This document shows, in pieces, positions 1-7,825 of a stretch of 64,000 nucleotides of DNA. This stretch comes from Anoxybacillus tengchongensis (lineage in GTDB: Bacteria > Bacillota > Bacilli > Bacillales > Anoxybacillaceae). A model generated the notes under the pieces. The model was not told the DNA's origin, ran no database searches, and was given only the letters and a program-made list of their open reading frames with translations. Position numbers and translations under genes: made by a program. The stretch lies in assembly GCF_014201585.1 (NCBI RefSeq), contig NZ_JACHES010000001.1, forward strand, positions 124,001-188,000, given 5' to 3'. Positions within the stretch are counted from its first letter, which is position 1. The number at the start of each line of letters is the position of its first letter.

Positions 1-525
1 TATTTCGACTACGATAGACCGCAAGCGATTGGGCGTGTGAAGCCGTTTTATGGCAACTTTGGCATTAACGTTCGCGCGTATACGTATATTCGCTCGATGG
101 GTCCAGATGGCTTAAAAGCGGTGACAGAATACGCGGTACTAAATGCCAACTACATGATGCGTCGCTTAGCGGAACATTACGACTTACCATACAACCGCCA
201 TTGCAAACACGAATTTGTGTTATCAGGAAAGCGGCAAAAGAAATTAGGGGTGCGTACGCTCGATATTGCAAAGCGTCTGCTTGATTTCGGCTACCATCCG
301 CCAACGATCTACTTCCCTTTAATCGTTGAAGAATGTATGATGATCGAGCCGACGGAAACCGAGTCAAAAGAAACGCTTGATGCGTTCATTGATGCGATGA
401 TCCAAATTGCGAAAGAAGCGGAAGAAACGCCAGAAATCGTCCAAGAAGCGCCGCATACAACGGTCGTGAGACGCTTAGATGAAACGACGGCCGCTCGCAA
501 ACCAATTTTGCGTTATCAAAAATAA
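1..525 (+). CDS. gcvPB: Glycine dehydrogenase (decarboxylating) subunit 2, C-terminal part
   Basis: This is the 3' end of a gene that begins before the window; the frame is open from base 1 and ends in TAA. The visible 174 residues match the C-terminal domain of the beta subunit of the two-subunit glycine decarboxylase (P-protein), the PLP enzyme that decarboxylates glycine and passes the aminomethyl group to GcvH. Typical stretches are [18 protein letters not shown] and the block ending [20 protein letters not shown]. The PLP lysine lies upstream, outside the window. In B. subtilis gcvPB is likewise followed by yqhL and lipM, which supports the call. A hairpin follows the stop directly. Confidence 0.95.
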   Translation, partial: YFDYDRPQAIGRVKPFYGNFGINVRAYTYIRSMGPDGLKAVTEYAVLNANYMMRRLAEHYDLPYNRHCKHEFVLSGKRQKKLGVRTLDIAKRLLDFGYHPPTIYFPLIVEECMMIEPTETESKETLDAFIDAMIQIAKEAEETPEIVQEAPHTTVVRRLDETTAARKPILRYQK

Positions 526-560
526 AGTGCCAGGCGTTTTTGCTTGGCACTTTATTTTTT
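523..560. terminator. Bidirectional rho-independent terminator after gcvPB
   Basis: The arms AAAGTGCCA (524-532) and TGGCACTTT (545-553) pair over 9 bp and are followed by a T run. The hairpin lies between the convergent gcvPB and rhodanese genes and overlaps the stop codons of both, so it can serve both strands. Confidence 0.85.
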
Positions 561-923
561 CTTCACTTTTCCTGTCCACATTTTAAATCCGCCTTTTAAG
601 TGGTATAAGTCGCGATAGCCGTTACGATACAACATTTGTGCAGCGCGACTGCTGCGCATCCCACTTTGGCAATATAAGTAAATCGGTTGATCTTTACGTA
701 ATTCTTTCATGCGCAAGCGTAATTGTGAAAGCGGAATGTTACGTGCTCCTAAAATGTGACCAGCAGCGTATTCATCGGGTTCGCGAACATCGATGAGCTG
801 TGCTTTGCGATAGCCTGCACGAAACTCTTCTTCTGTCAGCGTTTGAACGATTCGTTTCTGATAAAAGTATGTAATGACCGCGTACACAATAATTGCCCCG
901 AGAATAATAAGAGCTATTGTCAT
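552..923 (-). CDS. yqhL: Membrane-anchored rhodanese-domain protein (YqhL-like)
   Basis: A 123-residue protein with one N-terminal membrane helix (about residues 2-20) and a single rhodanese domain. The domain shows LIDVREPDEYAAGHI and the active-site loop YCQSGMRS with Cys85, so it could carry persulfide sulfur. The substrate is unknown; single-domain rhodaneses often deliver or detoxify sulfur. Length, order and position next to lipM match B. subtilis yqhL. It is transcribed leftward, convergent with gcvPB and divergent from lipM. The start has a GGAGGG ribosome site just upstream. Confidence 0.88.
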   Translation of the reverse strand: MTIALIILGAIIVYAVITYFYQKRIVQTLTEEEFRAGYRKAQLIDVREPDEYAAGHILGARNIPLSQLRLRMKELRKDQPIYLYCQSGMRSSRAAQMLYRNGYRDLYHLKGGFKMWTGKVKKK

Positions 924-996
924 GGTGTCCCTCCTTTTTTCATCGTTGCCATGTCTATTATATAAATGTTTTAGACAAGAAGCAAAGCATTTTCCA

Positions 997-1025
997 TTGA
1001 CTTATTGTGTTTTCTACACTATAAA
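997..1025 (+). promoter_or_regulatory. Candidate sigma-A promoter for lipM
   Basis: TTGACT (997-1002) and TATAAA (1020-1025) are separated by exactly 17 bp, 25 bases ahead of the lipM start. The match to the -35/-10 consensus is good; the assignment is inference from sequence only. Confidence 0.6.
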
Positions 1026-1049
1026 ATGATAGAGGAAAGGGTGGGGTAG

Positions 1050-1886
1050 ATGGAAAAAGAAGTATGGCGTTTTATTGATTCAGGCAATTGTTCCCCAGCG
1101 TTTAATATGGCACTTGATGAAGCGTTGTTAGAATGGCATAGTGAAGGAAAAATTCCACCGACGATTCGTTTTTACGGTTGGAATCCACCGACGCTTTCAA
1201 TCGGCTATTTTCAAAAAGTAGAAAAAGAAATCGATATGGAAGCGGTAAAAAAATACGGTCTTGGCTTTGTAAGACGGCCGACAGGTGGTCGTGGCGTGCT
1301 TCATGATCAAGAATTGACGTATAGCGTCATCGTGTCTGAAGCGCATCCAAACATGCCACAAACGGTGACGGAGGCGTATCGCGTCATTTCGCAAGGCATT
1401 TTAGAAGGATTTCGTTTTCTCGGACTTGATGCGTATTTTGCAGTGCCGAAAACAGAAGAAGAAAAAGCAGATTTAAAAAATCCGCGATCGGCTGTTTGTT
1501 TTGATGCACCGTCTTGGTATGAGCTTGTTGTTGAAGGGAGAAAAGTAGCAGGCAGTGCACAAACGCGGCAAAAAGGTGTCATTTTACAACACGGTTCGAT
1601 TTTATTAGACTTAGATGAAGAGATGCTTTTTAGTTTATTTAAGTATCCGAATGAACGAGTAAAAGAGCGATTGCGACAAAACTTTAAAAACAAAGCGGTC
1701 GCAATGAATGAATTAACCGATCGGAAAATTACGATCGATGAGGCGAAAGAAGCATTTTTTAAAGGATTTGAAAAAGGTTTAAACATTCAGCTTGAACGAT
1801 ATGAATTAACAGACGATGAGCTTGCTTACGTTCAGCAACTTGCGAAAAACAAATACGAGACAGATGAATGGAATTTTAAACGGTAA
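1050..1886 (+). CDS. lipM: Octanoyl-[acyl carrier protein]:protein N-octanoyltransferase
   Basis: A 278-residue BPL/LPL-fold transferase that moves octanoate from acyl carrier protein to a lipoyl-domain protein (GcvH in B. subtilis), the first step of lipoic acid synthesis. The motif [18 protein letters not shown] (about 75-92) lines the acyl pocket, KVAGSAQTR follows, and Cys150 in NPRSAVC sits at the position of the B. subtilis catalytic cysteine. The start has GAAAGGGTGGGG upstream. The location beside the glycine cleavage genes fits: GcvH needs lipoate, and so do BkdB and the other E2 proteins encoded at 42.4 kb. Confidence 0.94.
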   Translation: MEKEVWRFIDSGNCSPAFNMALDEALLEWHSEGKIPPTIRFYGWNPPTLSIGYFQKVEKEIDMEAVKKYGLGFVRRPTGGRGVLHDQELTYSVIVSEAHPNMPQTVTEAYRVISQGILEGFRFLGLDAYFAVPKTEEEKADLKNPRSAVCFDAPSWYELVVEGRKVAGSAQTRQKGVILQHGSILLDLDEEMLFSLFKYPNERVKERLRQNFKNKAVAMNELTDRKITIDEAKEAFFKGFEKGLNIQLERYELTDDELAYVQQLAKNKYETDEWNFKR

Positions 1887-1924
1887 ATTTTTTTCTTGAC
1901 AAGTAAAAAGTGCTTGACTTAATT

Positions 1925-1971
1925 ATCAATATGTAGTATGTGTTTTTTAAAAAATCATACTACATATTGAT
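1925..1971. promoter_or_regulatory. Pair of NrdR-like boxes in a 16-bp inverted repeat upstream of nrdJ
   Basis: The arms 1925-1940 and 1956-1971 are perfect reverse complements. Each contains a core close to the NrdR box (known consensus roughly C-w-A-t-A-T-a-T-w-G): CAATATGTAG on the left, CTACATATTG on the right. Their centres are 31 bp apart, the spacing typical of NrdR box pairs. The repeat is followed by seven T residues, so as RNA it could also terminate lipM transcription. NrdR represses ribonucleotide reductase genes, which fits the position. Confidence 0.65.
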
Positions 1972-2045
1972 TTTTTTATTGATTCTTGTTGTCGATATAT
2001 GGTAGTTTAATGTAGTAAGATTATGTTGGTAGAGGAGAGGTAAAA

Positions 2046-3482
2046 ATGACGGTTGCGTTTTCTGAAAAAATGACGGTGAATGTGGACAAGTTGAATGAAG
2101 ACATTCGCCTGTTTCCACAAGTGCACCCGATTACCCCTGAGATGCACATTACATATAAGGGTGTATCGCGTTTAGTGATGCTCGATCGCTATTCGTTTAA
2201 AGATACGGAAAAGTTGACGTTAAGCGTCGGAGATTTTGTCGTTTTAACCGTGAAGGAAGATCCGAAGTTTCCAGCGCGTGGCCTTGGATTTATCGTTGAG
2301 CTGGACTGGGAAAATAAAAAAGCACACGTGCTTGTTGAAGAAGAATATCGTCATGTGTTGGAAGGAGAGGAAGCGAAAACAGGCATTGTTGTTCGTTCCC
2401 TCGATGTCATTGAAAAGCCACTCGAAATTTTTTATGAACAAATTGCGAAGCGGAACGCAACCGGGCTAGCCGCTGTGGAGCAAACAGAAGAGAAACGACA
2501 AGAGTGGTTTGAAAAGTTTTATGAACAGCTCGTCAGCCTGAACTTTGTTCCAGCTGGACGCGTATTGTATGGCGCAGGTTCTGGGACAGAAGTGACGTAC
2601 TTTAACTGTTACGTCATGCCATTTGTTAAAGACTCGCGCGAAGGCATTTCTGAACATCGCAAACAAGTGATGGAAATTATGAGCCGCGGTGGCGGTGTAG
2701 GAACGAACGGTTCGACTCTTCGTCCACGCAATACACTTGCGCGCGGAGTGAACGGAAAATCGTCCGGATCGGTGTCATGGCTAGACGACATTGCGAAACT
2801 TACCCATCTTGTAGAACAAGGTGGCTCGCGCCGTGGCGCTCAAATGATTATGCTAGCCGATTGGCACCCGGACATTATTGAATTCATTATTTCGAAAATG
2901 CAAAATCCGCGCATTTTGCGCTATTTGCTTGAAAACACAGAAGATGAAGGCATTCAAAAAGCAGCGAGAGAAAAATTAAAGTTTACGCCACTTACTGAAC
3001 AAGAACGCGCGATGTATCAAGGGATTGTCAATTACAAAAACATACCAGGTTACGGTGGTTTCACGGAAAAAATAATTAAAGATGCAGAAGAAAAGTTGCG
3101 GACAGGCGGAACGTATAGCGTGCACAATCCGGACTTTTTAACAGGGGCGAACATTTCTGTTTGTTTAACGAAAGAGTTTATGGAAGCGGTAGAAAAAGAT
3201 GAAGAGTATGAATTGCGCTTTCCAGATGTTGAAACGTATTCAGAAGAAGAAATGCGTATTTATAACGAAAAATGGCATGAAGTTGGCGATGTGCGCGAAT
3301 GGGAGAAAATGGGCTATCGCGTTCGCGTCTATCGGAAAATTCGTGCGCGCGAGCTATGGAAGCTCATTAACATTTGTGCAACGTATTCAGCAGAACCCGG
3401 CATTTTCTTTATCGACAACGCCAACGACATGACGAACGCAAGAGCGTATGGGCAAAAAGTAGTCGCAACAAATCCGTGTGGT
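2046..3482 (+). CDS. nrdJ: Adenosylcobalamin-dependent ribonucleotide reductase (class II), exon 1
   Basis: This is the 5' exon (479 codons) of a class II ribonucleotide reductase, which makes deoxyribonucleotides using a thiyl radical generated by adenosylcobalamin. Visible features are FNCYVMPF with Cys188 (one half of the redox pair), RGGGVGTNGSTLRPRNT, EQGGSRRGAQM, and at the exon end N476-P-C478-G, where Cys478 is the expected thiyl-radical residue. The reading frame runs straight into an intron and meets TAG two codons later, so unspliced RNA would give a 480-residue dead protein. Joined to exon 2 it gives 853 residues in one frame. GAGGAGAGG precedes the ATG. Confidence 0.93.
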
Positions 3483-3738
3483 GAGTAGTTTGCCTCACGT
3501 AAAAAACTGCGGAATGAAGCAGGAACCCTGAGATGGGAACCTGAACCGAAGGCTGAGCCTAAAAACTCAGTCAGGGGCAACGCATACGGAGTGAACCTGC
3601 CTATATAAAAGGCAGAATATAATCTCCGCAAGAGGCCGCAGCACTAATGAACATTCGTTAGTGAAAACGTATGCTGAGCTAACGGGAAATGAACCGTTAG
3701 AACTATCGGATAAAAAGCCGATAGGATAACATAAGCTG
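3483..3738 (+). ncRNA. Group I intron (256 nt, ORF-less) inside nrdJ
   Basis: Exon 1 ends in U3482 and the intron ends in G3738, as group I rules require. P1: exon GTGTGGT (3476-3482) pairs with the guide GCCTCAC (3492-3498), one mismatch, with the U-G wobble at the splice site. P10: GTTT (3488-3491) pairs with exon 2 GAAC (3739-3742). P3: CTGCGG (3507-3512) with CCGCAG (3636-3641). P7: GCATAC (3582-3587) with GTATGC (3669-3674). P8: CACTAA/TTAGTG (3642-3663). P9 hairpins lie at 3679-3700 and 3703-3724. P- and Q-like elements are GCAGGAA (3519-3525) and CTGAGCC (3553-3559). The order P3-P7-P3'-P8-P7' is the group I pseudoknot. From memory the 3' end resembles the phage Twort intron (ending AACATAA..G). 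No endonuclease ORF is present. Splicing restores Glu480 and the full frame. Confidence 0.93.
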
Positions 3739-4863
3739 GAACAACCACTTGCGCCTTATTCTGTGTGCAATTTAGCTGCGATTAATTTGGCAAATATGGT
3801 CGATAAAGAAAAGAAAGTCGTTGATTATGAAAAGTTAAAACGAACGGTTGAAGTTGGCGTCCGTATGCAAGATAACGTCATTGACGCCACGCCATATTTC
3901 CTTGAGGAAAATAAAAAGCAAGCGCTTGGCGAGCGCCGCATCGGTCTTGGCGTCATGGGACTAGCTGATTTGCTCATTTATTGTGAAAAAGAGTACGGCT
4001 CCGAAGAAGGCAATCAGTTAGTGGACGAGCTGTTTCAAACGATCGCGACAACGGCGTATCGTGCGTCGATTGAACTCGCAAAAGAAAAAGGAAGCTTTCC
4101 GTTTTTAGTCGGTGAAACAGAAGAAGAAACGATGAAATTGCGTGAAGCGTTTATTCACACCGGTTATATGAAAAACATGCCAGACGATATTCGACAAGAT
4201 ATTCTAACGTACGGCATTCGCAACTCGCATTTATTAACGGTTGCTCCGACTGGATCCACAGGAACCATGATCGGCGTGTCTACAGGACTTGAGCCATATT
4301 TTTCTTTTTCTTATTATCGAAGTGGGCGTCTTGGTAAATTTATTGAAGTAAAGGCGGATATCGTTCAAGAATATTTGGACAAACATCCAGAAGCGGATCC
4401 GAATAATTTACCGCATTGGTTTGTAACCGCGATGGATTTATCGCCAGAAGCGCATGCGGATGTACAATGCATTATTCAACGTTGGGTTGACTCTAGCCTT
4501 TCGAAAACGGTGAACGCACCTCGTGGCTATACGGTCGAACAAGTGCAAAAAGTGTACGAACGATTATGGAGAGGTGGCGCAAAAGGCGGCACAGTATATG
4601 TCGATGGTAGCCGCGATGCGCAAGTATTGACATTAAAAGCGGAAGAACATGCGATCGAAGAGCAACTTGAGCTTCTTCCAGAAGAACCGAAAAAACGAGC
4701 AGTTGCAATCGTCGAAACGATTCCAGATTTACGGGCGACAGACGTTACGATCGGTTCAGAAGTCGGCAACATTTGCCCGGTATGCCGCGAAGGAACGGTC
4801 GAAGAAATCGGTGGCTGCAACACATGTACAAGCTGCGGTGCGCAATTAAAATGTGGTTTGTGA
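3739..4863 (+). CDS. nrdJ: Adenosylcobalamin-dependent ribonucleotide reductase (class II), exon 2
   Basis: The 3' exon begins with the codon for Glu480 of the N-x-C-x-E catalytic motif and continues QPLAPYSVCNLAA. Cys489, 11 residues after the radical cysteine, matches the second half of the redox pair in class II enzymes. Further on are a GERRIGLGVMGLADL-like block, APTGSTGTMIGVSTGLEP, typical of the barrel C-terminal part, and a cysteine-rich tail with CPVC, CNTC and CTSCG, like the zinc-ribbon/relay cysteines of NrdJ. Taken alone it would have no start: the first in-frame GTG is at 3763, inside the conserved block. It is therefore an exon, not a second gene. Confidence 0.92.
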   Translation, partial: EQPLAPYSVCNLAAINLANMVDKEKKVVDYEKLKRTVEVGVRMQDNVIDATPYFLEENKKQALGERRIGLGVMGLADLLIYCEKEYGSEEGNQLVDELFQTIATTAYRASIELAKEKGSFPFLVGETEEETMKLREAFIHTGYMKNMPDDIRQDILTYGIRNSHLLTVAPTGSTGTMIGVSTGLEPYFSFSYYRSGRLGKFIEVKADIVQEYLDKHPEADPNNLPHWFVTAMDLSPEAHADVQCIIQRWVDSSLSKTVNAPRGYTVEQVQKVYERLWRGGAKGGTVYVDGSRDAQVLTLKAEEHAIEEQLELLPEEPKKRAVAIVETIPDLRATDVTIGSEVGNICPVCREGTVEEIGGCNTCTSCGAQLKCGL

Positions 4864-4867
4864 TGGA

Positions 4868-4896
4868 AAAAGGAACGGGAAATCTCCGTTCCTTTT
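4868..4896 (+). terminator. Terminator after nrdJ
   Basis: AAAAGGAACGG (4868-4878) pairs with CCGTTCCTTTT (4886-4896), an 11-bp stem with a 7-nt loop ending in T residues, four bases after the nrdJ stop. Confidence 0.85.
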
Positions 4897-4969
4897 CATT
4901 ATGAATGATAACAAAAATTGTATTTCATCACCTCATGACAATCAAACATACTAACATTGAGGTGATTGT

Positions 4970-5995
4970 ATGAAGCCGTTTATTCCGCAACTCGTTTATT
5001 TTGAGCCAGAAGCGCTCCGTTATCCACTTGGCCAAGAGTTGTATGAGAAATTTAAACATATGCATATCGACATTCGCGAAACGACATCCCACAACCAAGT
5101 TCGTGGTATTCCAGGGGATAACGAACTGCAACAATACCGCAATGCAAAATCAACACTTGTTGTCGGTGTTCGCCGTACATTAAAATTTGATACGTCTAAA
5201 CCGTCAGCAGAATATGCTATTCCACTTGCGACAGGGTGCATGGGTCATTGTCATTATTGTTATTTACAAACAACACTCGGAAGCAAACCTTACATTCGTG
5301 TGTACGTCAATCTTGATGATATTTTTGCCCAAGCGAAAAAATATATTGATGAACGTGCCCCGGAAATTACGCGTTTTGAGGCCGCTTGTACGTCAGATAT
5401 TGTCGGCATCGACCATTTGACGCATGCGTTAAAAAAAGCGATTGAATTTATCGGTACAACCGAATATGGACGCCTTCGCTTTGTCACAAAGTATGAACAT
5501 GTTGATCATCTGCTTGATGCGAAACATAACGGAAAAACACGTTTTCGTTTTAGCATCAATTCACGTTATGTCATTCAAAATTTTGAACCGGGGACGTCTT
5601 CGTTTGATGGACGGTTGGAGGCGGCACGGAAAGTGGCACGCGCTGGCTATCCGCTCGGCTTTATCGTTGCACCAATTTACATGCATGACGGCTGGGAAGA
5701 AGGATATTTTGAACTATTTGAACGATTACATGCGAATTTACAAGATATCGACTTAACGGGCGTAACGTTTGAATTAATTCAACATCGCTTCACAAAACCA
5801 GCGAAAACAGTCATTCAAAAACGGTATCCGAAGACGAAACTAGATCTTGATGAAACAAAACGAAAATATAAATGGGGACGATACGGGATCGGAAAATATG
5901 TGTACCGAGATGAAGAAGCCAATCGGCTAAATGACACGATTCGTTCCTATATTGCACAATTTTTTCCCGAAGCAACAATTGAATATTTTACGTAA
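4970..5995 (+). CDS. splB: Spore photoproduct lyase
   Basis: A 341-residue radical-SAM enzyme that reverses the spore photoproduct (a methylene-bridged thymine dimer) in germinating spores. The iron-sulfur cluster motif is C90-x3-C94-x2-C97 (CMGHCHYC), and Cys140 in AACTSDIVG corresponds to the conserved catalytic cysteine (Cys141 in B. subtilis). Length matches the B. subtilis protein (342). It starts at ATG after TTGAGGTGATTG. CATACTA at 4947-4953 looks like the -10 of a forespore (sigma-G) promoter, though no clear -35 is visible. The small splA gene that precedes splB in B. subtilis is absent. Confidence 0.96.
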   Translation: MKPFIPQLVYFEPEALRYPLGQELYEKFKHMHIDIRETTSHNQVRGIPGDNELQQYRNAKSTLVVGVRRTLKFDTSKPSAEYAIPLATGCMGHCHYCYLQTTLGSKPYIRVYVNLDDIFAQAKKYIDERAPEITRFEAACTSDIVGIDHLTHALKKAIEFIGTTEYGRLRFVTKYEHVDHLLDAKHNGKTRFRFSINSRYVIQNFEPGTSSFDGRLEAARKVARAGYPLGFIVAPIYMHDGWEEGYFELFERLHANLQDIDLTGVTFELIQHRFTKPAKTVIQKRYPKTKLDLDETKRKYKWGRYGIGKYVYRDEEANRLNDTIRSYIAQFFPEATIEYFT

Positions 5996-5999
5996 ATAG

Positions 6000-6027
6000 T
6001 TGTCATGCTTGGTAAACATGTTATAAT
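6000..6027 (+). promoter_or_regulatory. Sigma-A promoter for mntR
   Basis: TTGTCA (6000-6005) and a perfect TATAAT (6022-6027) with a 16-bp spacer lie 37 bases before the mntR ATG. Confidence 0.7.
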
Positions 6028-6064
6028 CATAATGATTGCGGATGTTTGTTTAGGAGGGACATAT

Positions 6065-6493
6065 ATGCCAACACCAAGCATGGAAGATTATATTGAGCAA
6101 ATTTATATATTGATCGAAGAAAAAGGATACGCTCGCGTATCGGATATTGCTGAAGCGTTATCTGTTCATCCCTCCTCTGTGACAAAAATGGTTCAAAAGC
6201 TTGATAAAGACGAATATTTAGTATATGAAAAATACCGAGGGCTCGTACTGACTCCGAAAGGAAAAAAAATCGGTAAGCGGCTTGTGTATCGCCACGAGCT
6301 ACTGGAACAATTTATGCGCCTGATTGGCGTCAATGAAGAAAACATTTATCGCGATGTTGAGGGAATCGAACATCATTTAAGCTGGAATGCGATTGATCGT
6401 ATTGGTGACTTAGTACAGTACTTTGAAGAAGATCGGTCACGTCTTGAAGCGCTTCGCAACATTCAAAAGCAAAACGAGCAAGAACAGGCATAA
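6065..6493 (+). CDS. mntR: Manganese-responsive transcriptional regulator MntR
   Basis: A 142-residue DtxR-family repressor of manganese uptake, the same length as B. subtilis MntR. All metal ligands are at the B. subtilis positions: Asp8, Glu11, His77, Glu99, Glu102 and His103. The winged helix lies at about 20-65 ([19 protein letters not shown]). The frame extends 20 codons further upstream, but AGGAGG at 6052-6057 and homology place the start at the ATG used here. It is a single gene with its own promoter and terminator, located between splB and yqhO. Confidence 0.95.
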   Translation: MPTPSMEDYIEQIYILIEEKGYARVSDIAEALSVHPSSVTKMVQKLDKDEYLVYEKYRGLVLTPKGKKIGKRLVYRHELLEQFMRLIGVNEENIYRDVEGIEHHLSWNAIDRIGDLVQYFEEDRSRLEALRNIQKQNEQEQA

Positions 6494-6509
6494 ACGCTTG
6501 TTCTTTTTT
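6480..6509 (+). terminator. Terminator after mntR
   Basis: AAGAACA (6480-6486) pairs with TGTTCTT (6499-6505), followed by T residues. The left arm lies inside the end of mntR. Confidence 0.6.
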
Positions 6510-6568
6510 GTTTTTTTATGCTCAATTTCTCCCGTTTTTCATACATATATGGCGAGGGAGGGAAGAGC

Positions 6569-7447
6569 ATGGAGATTGATGGTGTCTTTTCCGGTGGAGG
6601 TGTGAAAGGTTTCGCATTGGTTGGCGCATACGAGGCCATCGAGGAAAAAGGTTTTCGTTTTAAACGGCTTGCCGGTACGAGCGCAGGGGCGCTTATTGCT
6701 TCGTTTATTGCGTCGGGATTTACAAGCAAGGAAATTATAGACATGATGGACGATATGAATTTAATGGATTTTCTCGATGAACGACGTACGATCATTCCGT
6801 ATGCGTGGTTAAAATGGCTTTTACTTTATTGGAAAATGGGGCTGTATAAAGGAGAAAAGCTTGAACAATGGATAGCTGAACAGCTCAGTACAAAAGGAGT
6901 GCGTACATTTGCCGATTTACCTCATGAACGATTGCGCGTTATTGCTTCTGACTTAACAAATGGAACGATGCTTATTTTGCCAGACGATTTACCGAAATAC
7001 GGCATTGATCCTCTTCGCTTTTCGGTCGCAAAAGCGGTCCGAATGAGCGTCGGCATCCCTTATTTTTTTGAGCCTGTACGGCTAAAGACAGATGAAGGGA
7101 AGCATATCGTTGTTGATGGTGGGTTGTTAAGCAATTTTCCGATTTTCTTATTTGATGAAGAGCGAAAAAAAAGACCCGTTCTCGGCATAAAACTAAGCGC
7201 GAGGCAGGCACAAAAAGCAAAAAAGAGCATTCATAATGCAATTGACTTATATGAAGCGTTATTTCAAACGATGCGCGAGGCGCATGATGAACGATACATT
7301 TCACGCCGTCATGAGAAAAACATTATTTTTCTCCCAGTCAAACATATTGTTGCCACAGATTTTTCAATGACCGATGAAGAAAAAAAGAAGCTTATTTTGT
7401 TTGGAAAAGAACGGACAGAGCAATTTTTAAAAACATGGACGTATTAA
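6569..7447 (+). CDS. yqhO: Patatin-like phospholipase (YqhO-like)
   Basis: A 292-residue patatin-family serine hydrolase. The oxyanion motif SGGGVKGFALVGA (about 8-20), the nucleophile elbow GTSAG and the aspartate of the dyad in VVDGGLLSNFP are all present, so it is probably an active acyl-ester hydrolase on lipids; the substrate is unknown. The start follows GAGGGAGGGAAGAGC. Location between mntR and yqhP matches B. subtilis yqhO. It is convergent with the following gene. Confidence 0.9.
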   Translation: MEIDGVFSGGGVKGFALVGAYEAIEEKGFRFKRLAGTSAGALIASFIASGFTSKEIIDMMDDMNLMDFLDERRTIIPYAWLKWLLLYWKMGLYKGEKLEQWIAEQLSTKGVRTFADLPHERLRVIASDLTNGTMLILPDDLPKYGIDPLRFSVAKAVRMSVGIPYFFEPVRLKTDEGKHIVVDGGLLSNFPIFLFDEERKKRPVLGIKLSARQAQKAKKSIHNAIDLYEALFQTMREAHDERYISRRHEKNIIFLPVKHIVATDFSMTDEEKKKLILFGKERTEQFLKTWTY

Positions 7448-7454
7448 AAGAAGA

Positions 7455-7488
7455 AAATCGGGTTAAAAAGAAGCCCGATTTTTTTTCT
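7455..7488. terminator. Terminator between yqhO and yqhP
   Basis: AATCGGG (7456-7462) pairs with CCCGATT (7474-7480), followed by eight T residues. It lies between convergent genes and partly inside the end of yqhP; the A tract on the left arm could let it act leftward too. Confidence 0.75.
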
Positions 7489-7825
7489 TTCCTTTTTTAC
7501 CTTCAATGACTGTTAAATGTGTGGCATGTTTTTTCTTTAAAGCGGTTGGGCGCGTTTGCTTTTTCGACGTCGGCTTCGTTTTTTGGTGGTGGAGTTTTTT
7601 CGATTGTTTTACCGCTTTTTGATACGAGTGACCAAAGCGCTGCCTTTGTATCCATTTATATATACCGTAAAAGACAGCCACAATACATATGATAAAAAAT
7701 ATTTGTTTCAACAACTGAATCGGATCGTTCCATAAACGATAAGAAAACCCAAAAATAGCGAATACAATAAGCAAAGTAATAAGCGGGAATGGGCGCCGAC
7801 GCAATCGATCCACCTCCTTTATCAT
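7463..7825 (-). CDS. yqhP: Small membrane protein, YqhP-like
   Basis: A 120-residue protein with two predicted membrane helices (about 15-33 and 41-58) and a very basic, lysine-rich C-terminal tail of about 50 residues. Function is unknown. Position and layout match B. subtilis yqhP. It begins at the base where yqhQ ends (TAATGA-type overlap), so the two are almost surely co-transcribed and translationally coupled. Confidence 0.75.
   Translation of the reverse strand: MIKEVDRLRRRPFPLITLLIVFAIFGFSYRLWNDPIQLLKQIFFIICIVAVFYGIYKWIQRQRFGHSYQKAVKQSKKLHHQKTKPTSKKQTRPTALKKKHATHLTVIEGKKGKKKNRASF

Noticed and set aside
756-965. Open frame antisense to yqhL
   Set aside because: No ribosome site and no recognisable protein; a shadow of the rhodanese gene. 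Similar shadows throughout the window were left out.
1887-2045. Cobalamin riboswitch before nrdJ
   Set aside because: The 159 bases hold the NrdR-like repeat but no B12 box and are too short for the aptamer.
3483-3738. Group II intron
   Set aside because: No GUGYG start or AY end at the junctions, and no domain V with the AGC triad and lower stem; the CTAACGG hairpin at 3679-3700 only superficially resembles one.
3483-3738. Intein in the reductase
   Set aside because: The block has in-frame stops and no intein motifs; it cannot be translated through.
3483-3762. nrdJ as a frameshifted pseudogene or two separate genes
   Set aside because: The interruption is a defined 256-nt block whose removal restores the frame and a conserved motif exactly; both exons are free of stops. 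That fits an intron, not decay.
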